Of a DNA stretch of 64,000 nucleotides, positions 1 to 8,637 are shown piece by piece. Origin of the DNA: Porphyromonas sp. COT-290 OH3588 (lineage in GTDB: Bacteria; Bacteroidota; Bacteroidia; Bacteroidales; Porphyromonadaceae). The notes beneath the pieces are model-generated. The model had not been told where the DNA came from and did not search any database. It was given only the letters and a program-made list of their open reading frames with translations. Location of the stretch: the NCBI RefSeq assembly GCF_000769075.1, contig NZ_JRFC01000014.1, forward strand, positions 520,296 to 584,295. Direction: 5' to 3'. Within the stretch, counting starts at the first letter, position 1. Every line of letters begins with the position of its first letter. The position numbers and the translations under genes were made by a program.

Positions 1-164
1 GACTGGGTGGTGTACAATCCGCTGTCTATGCCACCGAAGTATCAAAAGCCGAATACCTCACCTACACAACGGAGGAGACAGAGAAGATGCGCGTACTGGC
101 CCGTGCCGAGCAACTCGGCGGCAACATGGAGCTTGCCATCAGGCAGCTCACTGAAGAAGAATAG
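1..164 (+). CDS. traG: TraG conjugation ATPase, C-terminal end only
   Basis: Only the last 53 residues are in the window; the gene enters from the left edge in frame 3 and stops with TAG at 162-164. The tail (GGVQSAVYATEVSKAEYLTY, then a run rich in E/T/K) is followed directly by traI and traJ. In CTnDOT-type elements the gene before traI/traJ is traG, the VirB4-like ATPase that powers the transfer channel. The assignment rests mainly on gene order, because the Walker motifs lie outside the window. Confidence 0.7.
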   Translation, partial: LGGVQSAVYATEVSKAEYLTYTTEETEKMRVLARAEQLGGNMELAIRQLTEEE

Positions 165-197
165 TCAAGAATAATCATCACTAAAATCCAACGTAAA

Positions 198-827
198 ATG
201 AGAAAGAGAATTTTAATGCTTATCACGTGCGGTTGCCTCCTGGCCGGCAGCGCACACGCCCAGTGGGTAGTCACAGACCCCACCAACCTTGCACAGAGCA
301 TCATCAACACGACCAAGGAAATCGTACAAACCTCCAAAACGGTCAAGAACACGCTCAACAACTTCAAAGAGGTGGAGAAACTCTACAATGAGAGCAAGAA
401 GTACTACGACGCTCTGAAAAAAGTGAATGACCTCGTGCGGGATACCCAACGAGTCAAAGAGACCATCCTGATGGTCGGGGAAATCTCCGACATCTATGTG
501 AACAACTACAAGAAGATGCTTTCCGACCCGAACTTCCGTCCAGAGGAGTTGGTTGCCATCGCCAACGGTTATACCAAACTACTCGGAGAGAGTAACAACC
601 TGCTCAAGGAGCTGAAGCAGGTGGTGAACATCACCACGCTGAAGATGACCGACAAGGAGCGTATGGATGTGGTGGATCGCTGCTACAAGGAAATCAGGGA
701 TTATCGTAACCTCGTGCGTTACTACACGAACAAGAACATCTCCGTAAGCTACCTCAGAGCCAAGAAGCAGCAGGATACCGACCGGGTGCTTTCGCTCTAT
801 GGAACGGACAACGAAAGGTATTGGTAG
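198..827 (+). CDS. traI: TraI, conjugative transposon protein (DUF4141 family)
   Basis: This 209-residue protein begins with a clear signal peptide (MRKRILMLITCGCLLAGSAHAQ), so it is exported to the periplasm. The mature part is mostly charged helix with coiled-coil character (TTKEIVQTSKTVKNTLNNFK, then a KKYYDALKK stretch). In Bacteroidota conjugative elements a protein of this size and type sits between traG and traJ. It is often compared with VirB5-like minor pilus or channel components, although that role is inferred rather than proven. It starts 33 bases after traG and its last codons overlap the TTG that precedes the traJ start. Same operon as its neighbours. Confidence 0.85.
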   Translation: MRKRILMLITCGCLLAGSAHAQWVVTDPTNLAQSIINTTKEIVQTSKTVKNTLNNFKEVEKLYNESKKYYDALKKVNDLVRDTQRVKETILMVGEISDIYVNNYKKMLSDPNFRPEELVAIANGYTKLLGESNNLLKELKQVVNITTLKMTDKERMDVVDRCYKEIRDYRNLVRYYTNKNISVSYLRAKKQQDTDRVLSLYGTDNERYW

Positions 828-829
828 GT

Positions 830-1921
830 ATGGGAGCGGAATTTGATAACCTGCACCAAGTCCTCCGTACCCTTTACACGGAGATGATGCCGATGTGCGG
901 CGACATGATAGGCGTCGCCAAAGGCATTGCGGGCTTGGGCGCGCTCTTCTATGTGGCACTCAGAGTATGGCAAACGCTTGCCCGTGCCGAACCCATCGAC
1001 GTCTATCCGCTACTTCGTCCCTTTGCACTCGGTCTTTGCATCCTCTTCTTTCCGATGGTGCTGGAGACCATCAATGGGGTACTCAGTCCCGTTGTGCAGG
1101 GTACACACAAGATGCTCGAAAAGCAGACCTTCAGCATGGACGAATACCGCAAGTTACGGGACAAACTGGAATACGAGGCGATGGTGAAGAATCCCGAAAC
1201 AGCCTATCTGGTAAGTAATGAAGAGTTCGACAAAAAATTGGATGAACTCGGTATCGCCCCCTCGGATATGGCAACGATGGCAGGAATGTATGTGGAGCGC
1301 AGTATGTACAACCTCAAGAAATGGTTCCGTAATATGGTGCGGGAGTTCTTGGAACTGCTTTTCGCCGCTTCCTCCCTGCTCATCGACACGCTCAGGACTT
1401 TCTTCCTGATAGTCCTCTCCATCTTGGGACCGATAGCCTTCGCCATCTCGGTGTGGGACGGTTTTCAGAGTACCCTCACGCAATGGTTTACGAGGTATAT
1501 CTCCATCTATCTGTGGCTACCTGTGGCGGACTTGTTCAGCTCGATGCTGGCGAAGATTCAGGAGCTGATGCTCAAGCATGACATCACACAGCTACAAAAT
1601 GACCCTACCTATACGATAGATGCCTCGAATGGGGTCTACCTTGTATTTATGATTATCGGCATCATCGGCTACTTTACCATTCCAACGGTTGCGGGCTGGG
1701 TGATACAGGCAGGTGGAGCAGGTAATTTCGGAAAAAACGTGAACTATGCAGCAGGAAAGGGTGCCGGTATTGCAGGTGCCGTGGGTGGAGCCGCAGGCGG
1801 CTTTGCCGTGGGACACGGACGAAGCATGATGAACCATGCGGGCAGCAAAGCCAAAGAGATTGCCGGAAAATTATTTCATCGGGGAGAAAACAAATCCTCC
1901 GAACCATCGGAACAAAATTAA
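830..1921 (+). CDS. traJ: TraJ, polytopic membrane protein of the transfer channel
   Basis: About 363 residues with several hydrophobic segments: near residues 25-40, 60-75, 180-215, 230-245 and 265-290. A Gly/Ala-rich tail follows (GGAGNFGKNVNYAAGKGAG). The layout matches the TraJ/TrbL-type inner-membrane channel protein of Bacteroidota mating systems, the likely VirB6 counterpart. The reading frame is open from a TTG at 821, but ATG at 830 is preferred because the conserved region begins almost at once (EFDNLHQVLRTLYTEMMP). It follows traI immediately and precedes traK by 6 bases. Confidence 0.88.
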   Translation: MGAEFDNLHQVLRTLYTEMMPMCGDMIGVAKGIAGLGALFYVALRVWQTLARAEPIDVYPLLRPFALGLCILFFPMVLETINGVLSPVVQGTHKMLEKQTFSMDEYRKLRDKLEYEAMVKNPETAYLVSNEEFDKKLDELGIAPSDMATMAGMYVERSMYNLKKWFRNMVREFLELLFAASSLLIDTLRTFFLIVLSILGPIAFAISVWDGFQSTLTQWFTRYISIYLWLPVADLFSSMLAKIQELMLKHDITQLQNDPTYTIDASNGVYLVFMIIGIIGYFTIPTVAGWVIQAGGAGNFGKNVNYAAGKGAGIAGAVGGAAGGFAVGHGRSMMNHAGSKAKEIAGKLFHRGENKSSEPSEQN

Positions 1922-1927
1922 AACGCT

Positions 1928-2551
1928 ATGGAATTTAAGTCATTAAAGAATATCGAAACAAGTTTCAGGCAGATACGCCTTTTTACTTTGGTTGTCGTCT
2001 GTCTGTGTGCCGCCCTTGCGGGCTATTCGGTATGGAGTGCCTACTCCTTTGCCGAAGCTCAAAGGCAGAAAATCTATGTGCTGGATGGCGGTAAGTCGCT
2101 GATGCTCGCCTTGTCGCAGGATCTGTCGCAGAACAGACCCGCCGAGGCGAAAGAGCACGTGCGCCGCTTCCACGAGTTGTTCTTCACCCTTTCGCCCGAT
2201 AAGAGTGCCATCGAGGGGAATATCTCCCGTGCGCTGCTCTTGGCGGACAAAAGTGCCTACAATTACTATCGGGATTTCTCCGAGAAAGGGTACTACAACC
2301 GTATCGTGGCAGGAAACATCAATCAGGTCGTGCAGGTGGACAGCGTACTCTGTGACTTTGACCACTATCCCTATTCGGTACGGACGTACGCCCGGCAGAT
2401 GATTATCCGTGCAACCAACGTGACCGAGCGCAATCTCGTGACCGTATGTCGCCTGCTCAATACGAGCCGCAGCGACGACAATCCGAACGGATTCAACATC
2501 GAGGGATTTGAAATATTGGAGAACAAGGACATCAGTACTCGTAAGCGATGA
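1928..2551 (+). CDS. traK: TraK, conjugative transposon protein
   Basis: A 207-residue protein with one N-terminal membrane anchor (residues about 18-38, LFTLVVVCLCAALAGYSVWS) and a periplasmic domain. Size, topology and position between traJ and traL match TraK of CTnDOT-type elements. A bitopic anchor with a periplasmic domain resembles the VirB8 class, but that structural comparison is an inference. It ends in an ATGA overlap with traL, suggesting translational coupling. Confidence 0.87.
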   Translation: MEFKSLKNIETSFRQIRLFTLVVVCLCAALAGYSVWSAYSFAEAQRQKIYVLDGGKSLMLALSQDLSQNRPAEAKEHVRRFHELFFTLSPDKSAIEGNISRALLLADKSAYNYYRDFSEKGYYNRIVAGNINQVVQVDSVLCDFDHYPYSVRTYARQMIIRATNVTERNLVTVCRLLNTSRSDDNPNGFNIEGFEILENKDISTRKR

Positions 2552-2880
2552 AAAAGAAAAGTCTGTTCCGAATGATGCAGGAGGGAGCGGAGGCAAGACT
2601 CCGCCGCCTGTGCGGACGCATCCCCACTCATATGAGGTTATATGTCGTCCTGACGATGCTTCTCTTTTTCGCCTTCCTTGCCAACTATGTTTTCTTCAAC
2701 GGTTTGTACCGTATCTTTTCCGAAGGAGACTCCGAAGAGGAAAGGCTACTGGCAATCAAGCATATAGAAGCCCCTGAAGTAAGGCGGCTCTATCCGCAAG
2801 ACAGTATCAACCTATTAAAGTATTACGATTATGTTCCCATTCAAAAGAAAGACAGCCTCCGATACGAGTACCTCGCCTGA
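2548..2880 (+). CDS. traL: TraL, small membrane protein
   Basis: A 110-residue protein with a basic cytoplasmic N-terminus and a single membrane span at residues 31-50 (LYVVLTMLLFFAFLANYVFF). A short periplasmic tail follows. It matches the DUF3989/TraL family by size and position. Its start overlaps the traK stop (ATGA), and its last 50 bases overlap the start of traM in another frame, a tight arrangement that probably couples their translation. No catalytic motif is seen. Confidence 0.82.
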   Translation: MKKKSLFRMMQEGAEARLRRLCGRIPTHMRLYVVLTMLLFFAFLANYVFFNGLYRIFSEGDSEEERLLAIKHIEAPEVRRLYPQDSINLLKYYDYVPIQKKDSLRYEYLA

Positions 2881-4195
2881 GCTGACGGAAGAAGAGAGAC
2901 AAAGGCAAAAGAAGTTTATCATTTATCCCCTGATGTTTCTGCTTTTTGCAGGCTCCATGTGGCTCATTTTCGCTCCGTCGGAGAAAGAAGAGGAGAAACA
3001 GACCAAGGGCTTCAACACGGAAGTGCCCGACCCGATGGCAGCCGAACTGATTGGTGATAAGAAGAAAGCCTATGAGAAGGAGATGATGGAACAGAAGGAG
3101 CAGGAACGAAGTCGTGCCATGCAAAGCCTTAGTTCCATGTTCGGGGAAATGACAGGAGGAGAGACTTCACAGGGAGCGGGCGAAGCGTCCGCTTGGGAGT
3201 CTGACCCCTCGAATGAGAGTGAGGGATACACGTCCCGACATTCTGCCCCGCAAGATGGCTTTCACGCTTCGGCATCCGCCTATCAGGACATCAACCGCAC
3301 GCTCGGCAGTTTCTATGAAGCACCGAGGGAAGACCTCGAAAAGGAGGAGCTGCGTGCTCGATTGGCAGAGTTGGAAAACCGTATGAATAGCGAACAGCAG
3401 TCGCCTGCCATAACCGTAAACGACCAGATGGCATTGCTCGAAAAGTCCTATCAGTTGGCGGCAAAGTATATGCCGTCGGGTGCTGGACAACCATCTTCCA
3501 ATATGGCGTTGGTGTCGGATGGGGAGACGGCTTCCGAAAGGAAAGCGGTCGCAACCACCCGAAACGGGAAGGCGGTAGCTTTTCCCGTTGCCCCTGTGAG
3601 CGAACAAGTGGTGTCGGCTCTGGCGCAGCCGATGAGCGACTCGACTTTCCGCTCCGAATATGTCAAGGAGAGAAATTTCCTATTTCAAACTGCTATCGGG
3701 ACAGCCTCACAGACGGATAGAAACACCATATCAGCCTGTGTGCATAACAACCAGACGGTTATGGATGGTCAGACGGTGCGTTTCCGTCTCTTGGAACCGA
3801 TGCAGGTCTCCGGCAGGGAAATACCACGCAATACCCTTGTCGTGGGAACGACAAAGGTACAGGGCGAACGGCTTGCCGTTGTCATTTCTTCACTGGAATA
3901 TCAGGGCAATATCATTCCCGTAGAGCTGACAGTGTACGATATGGACGGGCAGGAAGGGATATTCATTCCCGGCTCGATGGAGCGCAGTGCCGCCAAGGAG
4001 ATTGCCGCTAACATGGGGACATCCGTGGGCAGCAGCATGAACATCTCCACCGATGCAGGTGCACAGCTTGCCGCCGACTTGGGCAAGGGGCTGATACAGG
4101 GAACCTCGCAGTATTTCGCCAAGAAAATGCGCACCGTCAAGGTGCATCTCAAAGCCGGATACAAGGTATTGCTCTACCAACCTGAAAACAAGTAA
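2831..4195 (+). CDS. traM: TraM, VirB10-like channel scaffold
   Basis: A 454-residue protein with a charged cytoplasmic N-terminus and one membrane span at about residues 29-48 (FIIYPLMFLLFAGSMWLIF). A long polar linker of low complexity comes next. The conserved C-terminal domain runs from roughly residue 280 (PMQVSGREIPRNTLVVGTTK) and resembles the VirB10/TraM fold that links the two membranes. The ATG at 2831 lies 50 bases inside traL; the next Met falls inside the membrane span, so the upstream start is kept. The tail AKKMRTVKVHLKAGYKVLLY is typical of the family. Confidence 0.88.
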   Translation: MFPFKRKTASDTSTSPELTEEERQRQKKFIIYPLMFLLFAGSMWLIFAPSEKEEEKQTKGFNTEVPDPMAAELIGDKKKAYEKEMMEQKEQERSRAMQSLSSMFGEMTGGETSQGAGEASAWESDPSNESEGYTSRHSAPQDGFHASASAYQDINRTLGSFYEAPREDLEKEELRARLAELENRMNSEQQSPAITVNDQMALLEKSYQLAAKYMPSGAGQPSSNMALVSDGETASERKAVATTRNGKAVAFPVAPVSEQVVSALAQPMSDSTFRSEYVKERNFLFQTAIGTASQTDRNTISACVHNNQTVMDGQTVRFRLLEPMQVSGREIPRNTLVVGTTKVQGERLAVVISSLEYQGNIIPVELTVYDMDGQEGIFIPGSMERSAAKEIAANMGTSVGSSMNISTDAGAQLAADLGKGLIQGTSQYFAKKMRTVKVHLKAGYKVLLYQPENK

Positions 4196-4233
4196 TTCAC
4201 AGTTATTATTCACCACTTTAATCCAATGTAAAA

Positions 4234-5154
4234 ATGAAAAGAACAGTTTTAGCCATCGCCCTGATGCTGGGCGCAGTCTGTGCCAACGCACAGGAGACAA
4301 CCTCAACGGGAGACCTCTATCAGGGTCTGACCCGAAAGATTGCCTTTGAGCGGATGATACCGCCCCACGGATTGGAAATCACCTATGACAAGACGGTGCA
4401 CATCATCTTCCCATCTGCCGTGCGCTATGTCGATTTGGGTTCGCCCAATCTCATTGCGGGGAAGGCGGACGGAGCGGAAAACGTCATCCGTGTGAAAGCG
4501 ACGGTCAAGAACTTCCACGAGGAGACGAACATGAGTGTCATCACCGAAGACGGAGCATTCTACACCTTCAATGTCAAGTATGCCAACGAGCCACTGTTAC
4601 TCAATGTGGAAATGGCGGACTCTATCCACGACGGGGCGAGCGTAAACCGACCGAACAACGCAATGGAGGTTTATCTCAAGGAACTCGGCAGCGAGAGTCC
4701 GATGCTGGTAAGGCTTATCATGAAGTCCATTCACAAGGAGGACAGGCGGACTGTGAAGCACATCGGCAGCAAGTCCTTCGGTATTCAGTACCTGCTCAAA
4801 GGGTTGTACTCGCACAACGGACTGCTGTACTTCCATACGGAACTGCGCAACAAGTCCAACGTGCCGTTCGACATCGACTTCATCACGTTCAAAATTGTGG
4901 ACAAGAACGTAGCCAAGCAGACCGCCATGCAGGAGCAGGTACTGCTTCCGCTGCGTGCCTACAACTATGTTACTTGCGTGGCGGGGCAGAAGAGCGGTCG
5001 CACGGTATTCACGCTTCAAAAGTTCACCATCCCCGACGATAAGCAGCTCATTGTGGAGATGCACGAGAAGAACGGCGGAAGACACCAGTCTTTCGTTGTG
5101 GAGAACGAAGACCTTGTGCGTGCAAGGGAGATTGACGAACTCAAAGTGAAGTGA
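4234..5154 (+). CDS. traN: TraN, VirB9-like protein (DUF4138)
   Basis: This 306-residue exported protein has a signal peptide (MKRTVLAIALMLGAVCANAQ). It then has a beta-rich body typical of the TraN/DUF4138 family, with the element LEITYDKTVHIIFPSAVRYV near residues 48-67 that opens the VirB9-like domain. It probably forms part of the outer-membrane-facing core complex together with TraM and TraO. It begins 38 bases after traM and ends 1 base before traO. Confidence 0.88.
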   Translation: MKRTVLAIALMLGAVCANAQETTSTGDLYQGLTRKIAFERMIPPHGLEITYDKTVHIIFPSAVRYVDLGSPNLIAGKADGAENVIRVKATVKNFHEETNMSVITEDGAFYTFNVKYANEPLLLNVEMADSIHDGASVNRPNNAMEVYLKELGSESPMLVRLIMKSIHKEDRRTVKHIGSKSFGIQYLLKGLYSHNGLLYFHTELRNKSNVPFDIDFITFKIVDKNVAKQTAMQEQVLLPLRAYNYVTCVAGQKSGRTVFTLQKFTIPDDKQLIVEMHEKNGGRHQSFVVENEDLVRAREIDELKVK

Positions 5155-5155
5155 T

Positions 5156-5740
5156 ATGAGAAAGCTCGCATTTTTCCTGTTTGTCGTGATGCTTGCCCTC
5201 CTTGCAGGGCAGGCACACGCCCAACGATGTCTGCCCAAGATGAAGGGCATACGCCTGACCACAGGCATGGCGGACGGCTTTTATACCAAGCCTGCCAGCA
5301 ACAACACAGGCTATACGTTCGGGGCTTCGCTTGCCACCTATACCAAAGGCGGACATCAATGGGTGCTCGGGGTGGAGTATCTCCGCAGATACCACCCTTA
5401 TCGAGATAGCCGTATCCCTATGGAGCAGTTCACAGGCGAGGGAGGCTTCTTCTTTGGTGTGCTTTCCGACGGGAGCAAGACCTTTTTCCTCTCCGCAGGC
5501 GTTTCCGCCTTGGCGGGATATGAGACGGTCAATGGAGGGAAGAAGCTGCTATTCGATGGCTCTACGCTCCATAACAAAGATGGCTTTATCTATGGTGGAG
5601 CAATCACCCTACAGGCGGAGACCTATCTGAGTGACCGCCTTGTACTGTTGCTCTATGGCAGGGAGCGTTGCCTGTGGGGAGGCTCTACGGGGCGTTTTCA
5701 TGCCCAGTACGGTGTCGGACTGAAAATCATGCTGGACTGA
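5156..5740 (+). CDS. traO: TraO, outer-membrane-type conjugation protein
   Basis: A 194-residue protein with a signal peptide (MRKLAFFLFVVMLALLAGQAHAQ). Alternating polar and aromatic beta-strands follow (RLTTGMADGFYTK, TYTKGGHQWVLGVEYL), ending in GVGLKIMLD. This fits a small beta-barrel and the TraO family by size and gene order. The start ATG lies 1 base after the traN stop; the stop TGA shares a base with the traP start. Confidence 0.84.
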   Translation: MRKLAFFLFVVMLALLAGQAHAQRCLPKMKGIRLTTGMADGFYTKPASNNTGYTFGASLATYTKGGHQWVLGVEYLRRYHPYRDSRIPMEQFTGEGGFFFGVLSDGSKTFFLSAGVSALAGYETVNGGKKLLFDGSTLHNKDGFIYGGAITLQAETYLSDRLVLLLYGRERCLWGGSTGRFHAQYGVGLKIMLD

Positions 5741-6585
5741 TGGACATGCGACAGATGAGAGAGATACCCATTGCGGACTTCCTGAACGCAATGGGTATTC
5801 ATCCGACCAAACAGAAAGGAAACGCTTTATGGTATTCCGCTCCGTACCGCACGGAACGGACACCCTCTTTCAAGGTCGATATCGCCAAGAATGTTTGGTT
5901 CGATTTCGGGACGGGCAAAGGTGGCGACATCTTCGACTTGGCAGGAGAGTTTATCGGAAGCAGTGATTTTCTCCTACGGGCGGCATTCATCGCACGGAAC
6001 GGAGCTTGTCCGCTTCCCGTTATGGAGCAATCGCTAAGGGAAAAAGAAAGAGATCCCTCCTTTGAGGATATTGAGAGGCGTCCCTTATTGAATGGCAGAC
6101 TGTTGGGCTATCTGGAAGAACGGGGTATCGATGCCCACGTTGCCATCCCCAACTGCGAGGAGGTGAGGTATCGTGTACGGGGCAAGCGGTACTATGCCAT
6201 CGGCTTTCGTAACGAGGCAGGAGGAATGGAATTGCGTAATTGCTTTTTCAAGGGTTGCATACCGCCCAAAGACATTTCACTGAAGCGTAACGGCTCGAAC
6301 GTGTGTGCCGTCTTTGAGGGTTTTATGGATTACCTCTCCGCCATGCAACTCGGCATAATCGCTTCGGACTGGCTTGTCCTTAATTCCGTTTCCAACATGG
6401 AGAAGGCACTGAAAGTACTGGGCGGTTATCACAGGATAGAATGCTACCTCGATAATGATAATGCGGGACGAAGAACATTGGAAAGGCTGAGGGCAGATTT
6501 CGGAGAGAAGGTTATTGACCGTTCCTCTCTGTATGCCGACCACAAAGATTTGAATGATTACCTGCTCTATCAAAGGCAGGAGTGA
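5740..6585 (+). CDS. traP: TraP, primase-like Toprim protein with degenerate zinc domain
   Basis: This 281-residue protein resembles the N-terminal half of DnaG. Residues about 10-65 align with the CHC2 zinc-binding domain (YSAPYRTERTPSFKVD, then FGTGKGGDIFDLAGEF), but the cysteine and histidine ligands are replaced, so zinc binding is unlikely. A Toprim-type segment follows (FEGFMDYLSAMQ, then ECYLDNDNAGRRTLERL), giving the acidic Glu and Asp-x-Asp expected for metal binding. The reading frame is open upstream to 5668 inside traO; the ATG at 5740 is preferred because it overlaps the traO stop by one base (TGATG). It probably acts on the transferred strand. Confidence 0.82.
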   Translation: MDMRQMREIPIADFLNAMGIHPTKQKGNALWYSAPYRTERTPSFKVDIAKNVWFDFGTGKGGDIFDLAGEFIGSSDFLLRAAFIARNGACPLPVMEQSLREKERDPSFEDIERRPLLNGRLLGYLEERGIDAHVAIPNCEEVRYRVRGKRYYAIGFRNEAGGMELRNCFFKGCIPPKDISLKRNGSNVCAVFEGFMDYLSAMQLGIIASDWLVLNSVSNMEKALKVLGGYHRIECYLDNDNAGRRTLERLRADFGEKVIDRSSLYADHKDLNDYLLYQRQE

Positions 6586-6612
6586 GTGTATAACAATAAA
6601 ATGTAAGGAACA

Positions 6613-7065
6613 ATGAAAAAGAAAATATTGAATACGATTTTGGTAATAGGAGTGCTTGCTCTTGCAGGATTTTGTTTATCTGCTTGTGATAATGAGTTGG
6701 ATATTCAGCAGGCGTACCCGTTCACTGTCGAGACGATGCCCGTTCAGAAGCACATCGTCAAGGGACAGACGGCGGAGATACGCTGTACATTGAAAAGGGA
6801 GGGCAACTTTGCCGACACCCGCTACACCATAAGGTACTTTCAGCCCGATGGAAAAGGACGGCTGAAGATGGAAGACGGCACGATATTCAAACCCAATGAC
6901 CGTTACCCGCTTACAAAAGAGGAGTTCAGGCTTTACTACACCTCTGCTTCCACCGACCAGCAGACAATCGACGTGTATGTGGAGGACAATTTCGAACAGA
7001 CAGCAAAACTCTCGTTTGAGTTCAACAGCCAAAAGGACGAGGAAAAGGAGAAACCAAATGAATAG
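6613..7065 (+). CDS. traQ: TraQ, lipoprotein of the DUF3872 family
   Basis: A 150-residue protein with a lipoprotein signal (LAGFCLSAC, Cys near residue 25). The rest is a compact beta-rich domain (FTVETMPVQKHIVKGQTAEI and later FRLYYTSASTDQQTIDVYVE) that matches DUF3872, annotated TraQ in CTnDOT-type elements. It is the last gene of the transfer operon and is followed by a strong terminator. The tail is Lys/Glu-rich. The role in the mating apparatus is not established by sequence. Confidence 0.82.
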   Translation: MKKKILNTILVIGVLALAGFCLSACDNELDIQQAYPFTVETMPVQKHIVKGQTAEIRCTLKREGNFADTRYTIRYFQPDGKGRLKMEDGTIFKPNDRYPLTKEEFRLYYTSASTDQQTIDVYVEDNFEQTAKLSFEFNSQKDEEKEKPNE

Positions 7066-7163
7066 GGATTCATTTTTCAGATGTTGATATAGTGAAATTT
7101 TCAGCATAGAGATATTTTGACAGAGAATAACAATAGAGGTTGGCTTCTTTTTTCTCTCTTCAA

Positions 7164-7204
7164 AAAATCCCCCTTGCAAAAAGTAAGATCTCAAGGGGGA
7201 TTTT
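7164..7204 (+). terminator. Terminator of the transfer operon
   Basis: Perfect 13-base inverted repeat (AAAATCCCCCTTG at 7164-7176 and CAAGGGGGATTTT at 7192-7204) with a 15-base loop, followed by CTTCGTGTTTTT. It lies about 100 bases after traQ and closes the plus-strand tra operon. Confidence 0.88.
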
Positions 7205-7228
7205 CTTCGTGTTTTTAGAATGAATAAG

Positions 7229-7236
7229 TACCTTTG
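7229..7236 (+). promoter_or_regulatory. Candidate promoter (-7 element) for the orphan gene at 7330
   Basis: TACCTTTG fits the Bacteroidota -7 consensus TAnnTTTG and lies just after the tra terminator, giving a leader of roughly 90 bases before the ATG at 7330. A clear -33 TTTG is not seen at the right distance. With its flanking bases the site reads GTACCTTTGC, which also equals the core GTANNTTTGC known from CTnDOT attachment sites. Confidence 0.5.
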
Positions 7237-7329
7237 CTAGGGTAGATGCTAGTTATTAGAAGATGCAGTTAAGGTACTGGTTTTTAATAATTAAATTTTA
7301 GTGAAACTTTTCGGATGAAATAATTTACA

Positions 7330-8637
7330 ATGAATAGGATTGAAAGTGTAGATTTACAAGGAGCAAATGCGTACTTTACAAATTTCGATAATCGTATTGT
7401 TGCATCTTCTACTAATCTTGAAGTGCTAGAGCGTTATATTGAACGTAACTTAAAGGTTTTATTACTAACCAAGAATAATATTGTCTGCGCTGCATCTCAT
7501 TTAGTTAATCCACTTACGTATAAGCTTTTCTCATCTAATCCAATCTTATTGCAGAAAGAAATGGTAATTCCTGCATTTAGAAAAGATAAAAAAGAGATTT
7601 CAGAATTATTTGAAGGCAAAGAAATAAGTCTTGTAAGGAAAAAAGAATATACAGCATTTTACAATGAGTTTCTCTCTAAGACTGTACTTTGGGAATTACA
7701 AGAAAACTCAACTTGGTTTAGAGATACTTTCGTACGAGGGTTAGCCTCTGAAGACTCTGTGATTCGAAGTAATCTAAAGCATTTGCCAACACATGAAATC
7801 GAAGAGTTGATACTAAAAATTAAAGATTACAAGATATTGGATAGAGGGACAATAGACCGCTTAACCCTCCATTTTGACACACACAGTCGAGCTATTTTAA
7901 GAAATTACCGTGAGCTCGTATATCATATGTCTGGTGCTAGAGTTGTGAATTGTGAGAGTACGCTCCCTCAAGAGAATTACATAGACTATAGTTTTACAGA
8001 CTTAAAGAATCGAAAAACTCAGTTATCCGAACTACAGGTCTTCTGGAAGATTTATATAGAATTACTATTGGAGATGTTGAATAGACATAAGTTTTCAGTT
8101 GAAGCACTAGATTGTCTTAGCTTCGAGGATATATATTATCTAAGGCAACCAATATTGAATTCTAATTTTATAGATAATTACAATCGCTTCCTTCGTCTTT
8201 CAGTCAACACTATCTCCCAAGAAAACAGAGCTGATATCCTATATAATGCCCAAGAATTAATGAATATAAGGGAGGCTTTGGAGAGCCAATATAAGGAAAT
8301 ATTTCAAACACAGCTTTCTTCTTATTTTAAGAAAGAATTTATACGCAACTCCAAAGAACTCTTAAAAAATTCAGCAAACATCGGGCTTGGTTTTCTCTCG
8401 CTCCCCAATATTGTAGGTGGAGCTTTAAGTTTTATGACTGAAATTAAAGCTGCACACTTTAATTTCAATCAGCTTCTTATCAATAAAAAAGCTATTTCGA
8501 ACTATCATTATTATGTTGAGGGAAAAGAGAGCATTTTGAGAGACTATATCATCGGGTTTGACATAAGGGAAGAGACAGAAATGATTGACTTGATAAAGCT
8601 TATTCAAGACACTCTATCCGAAAAATTTACCATATAG
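7330..8637 (+). CDS. Unknown AT-rich protein carried by the conjugative element
   Basis: A 435-residue protein I do not recognise. Its DNA is clearly richer in A+T than the tra genes and the chromosome, with AT-rich codons (AAT, TTA, AAA) throughout. The protein is mostly alpha-helical and rich in Leu, Asn and charged residues, with no signal peptide. One mildly hydrophobic stretch (NIGLGFLSLPNIVGGALSFM, about residues 350-370) could be a membrane-associated or buried helix. No nuclease, ATPase, TIR or protease motif is visible. It has its own promoter candidate and no partner gene on the same strand. Position just beyond traQ, base composition and isolation suggest cargo, possibly for defence or competition, but no function can be assigned. 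Confidence 0.8.
   Translation: MNRIESVDLQGANAYFTNFDNRIVASSTNLEVLERYIERNLKVLLLTKNNIVCAASHLVNPLTYKLFSSNPILLQKEMVIPAFRKDKKEISELFEGKEISLVRKKEYTAFYNEFLSKTVLWELQENSTWFRDTFVRGLASEDSVIRSNLKHLPTHEIEELILKIKDYKILDRGTIDRLTLHFDTHSRAILRNYRELVYHMSGARVVNCESTLPQENYIDYSFTDLKNRKTQLSELQVFWKIYIELLLEMLNRHKFSVEALDCLSFEDIYYLRQPILNSNFIDNYNRFLRLSVNTISQENRADILYNAQELMNIREALESQYKEIFQTQLSSYFKKEFIRNSKELLKNSANIGLGFLSLPNIVGGALSFMTEIKAAHFNFNQLLINKKAISNYHYYVEGKESILRDYIIGFDIREETEMIDLIKLIQDTLSEKFTI

Noticed and set aside
1943-2596. A 217-residue open frame opposite traK
   Set aside because: Shadow of traK, which fits the tra operon by size and order.
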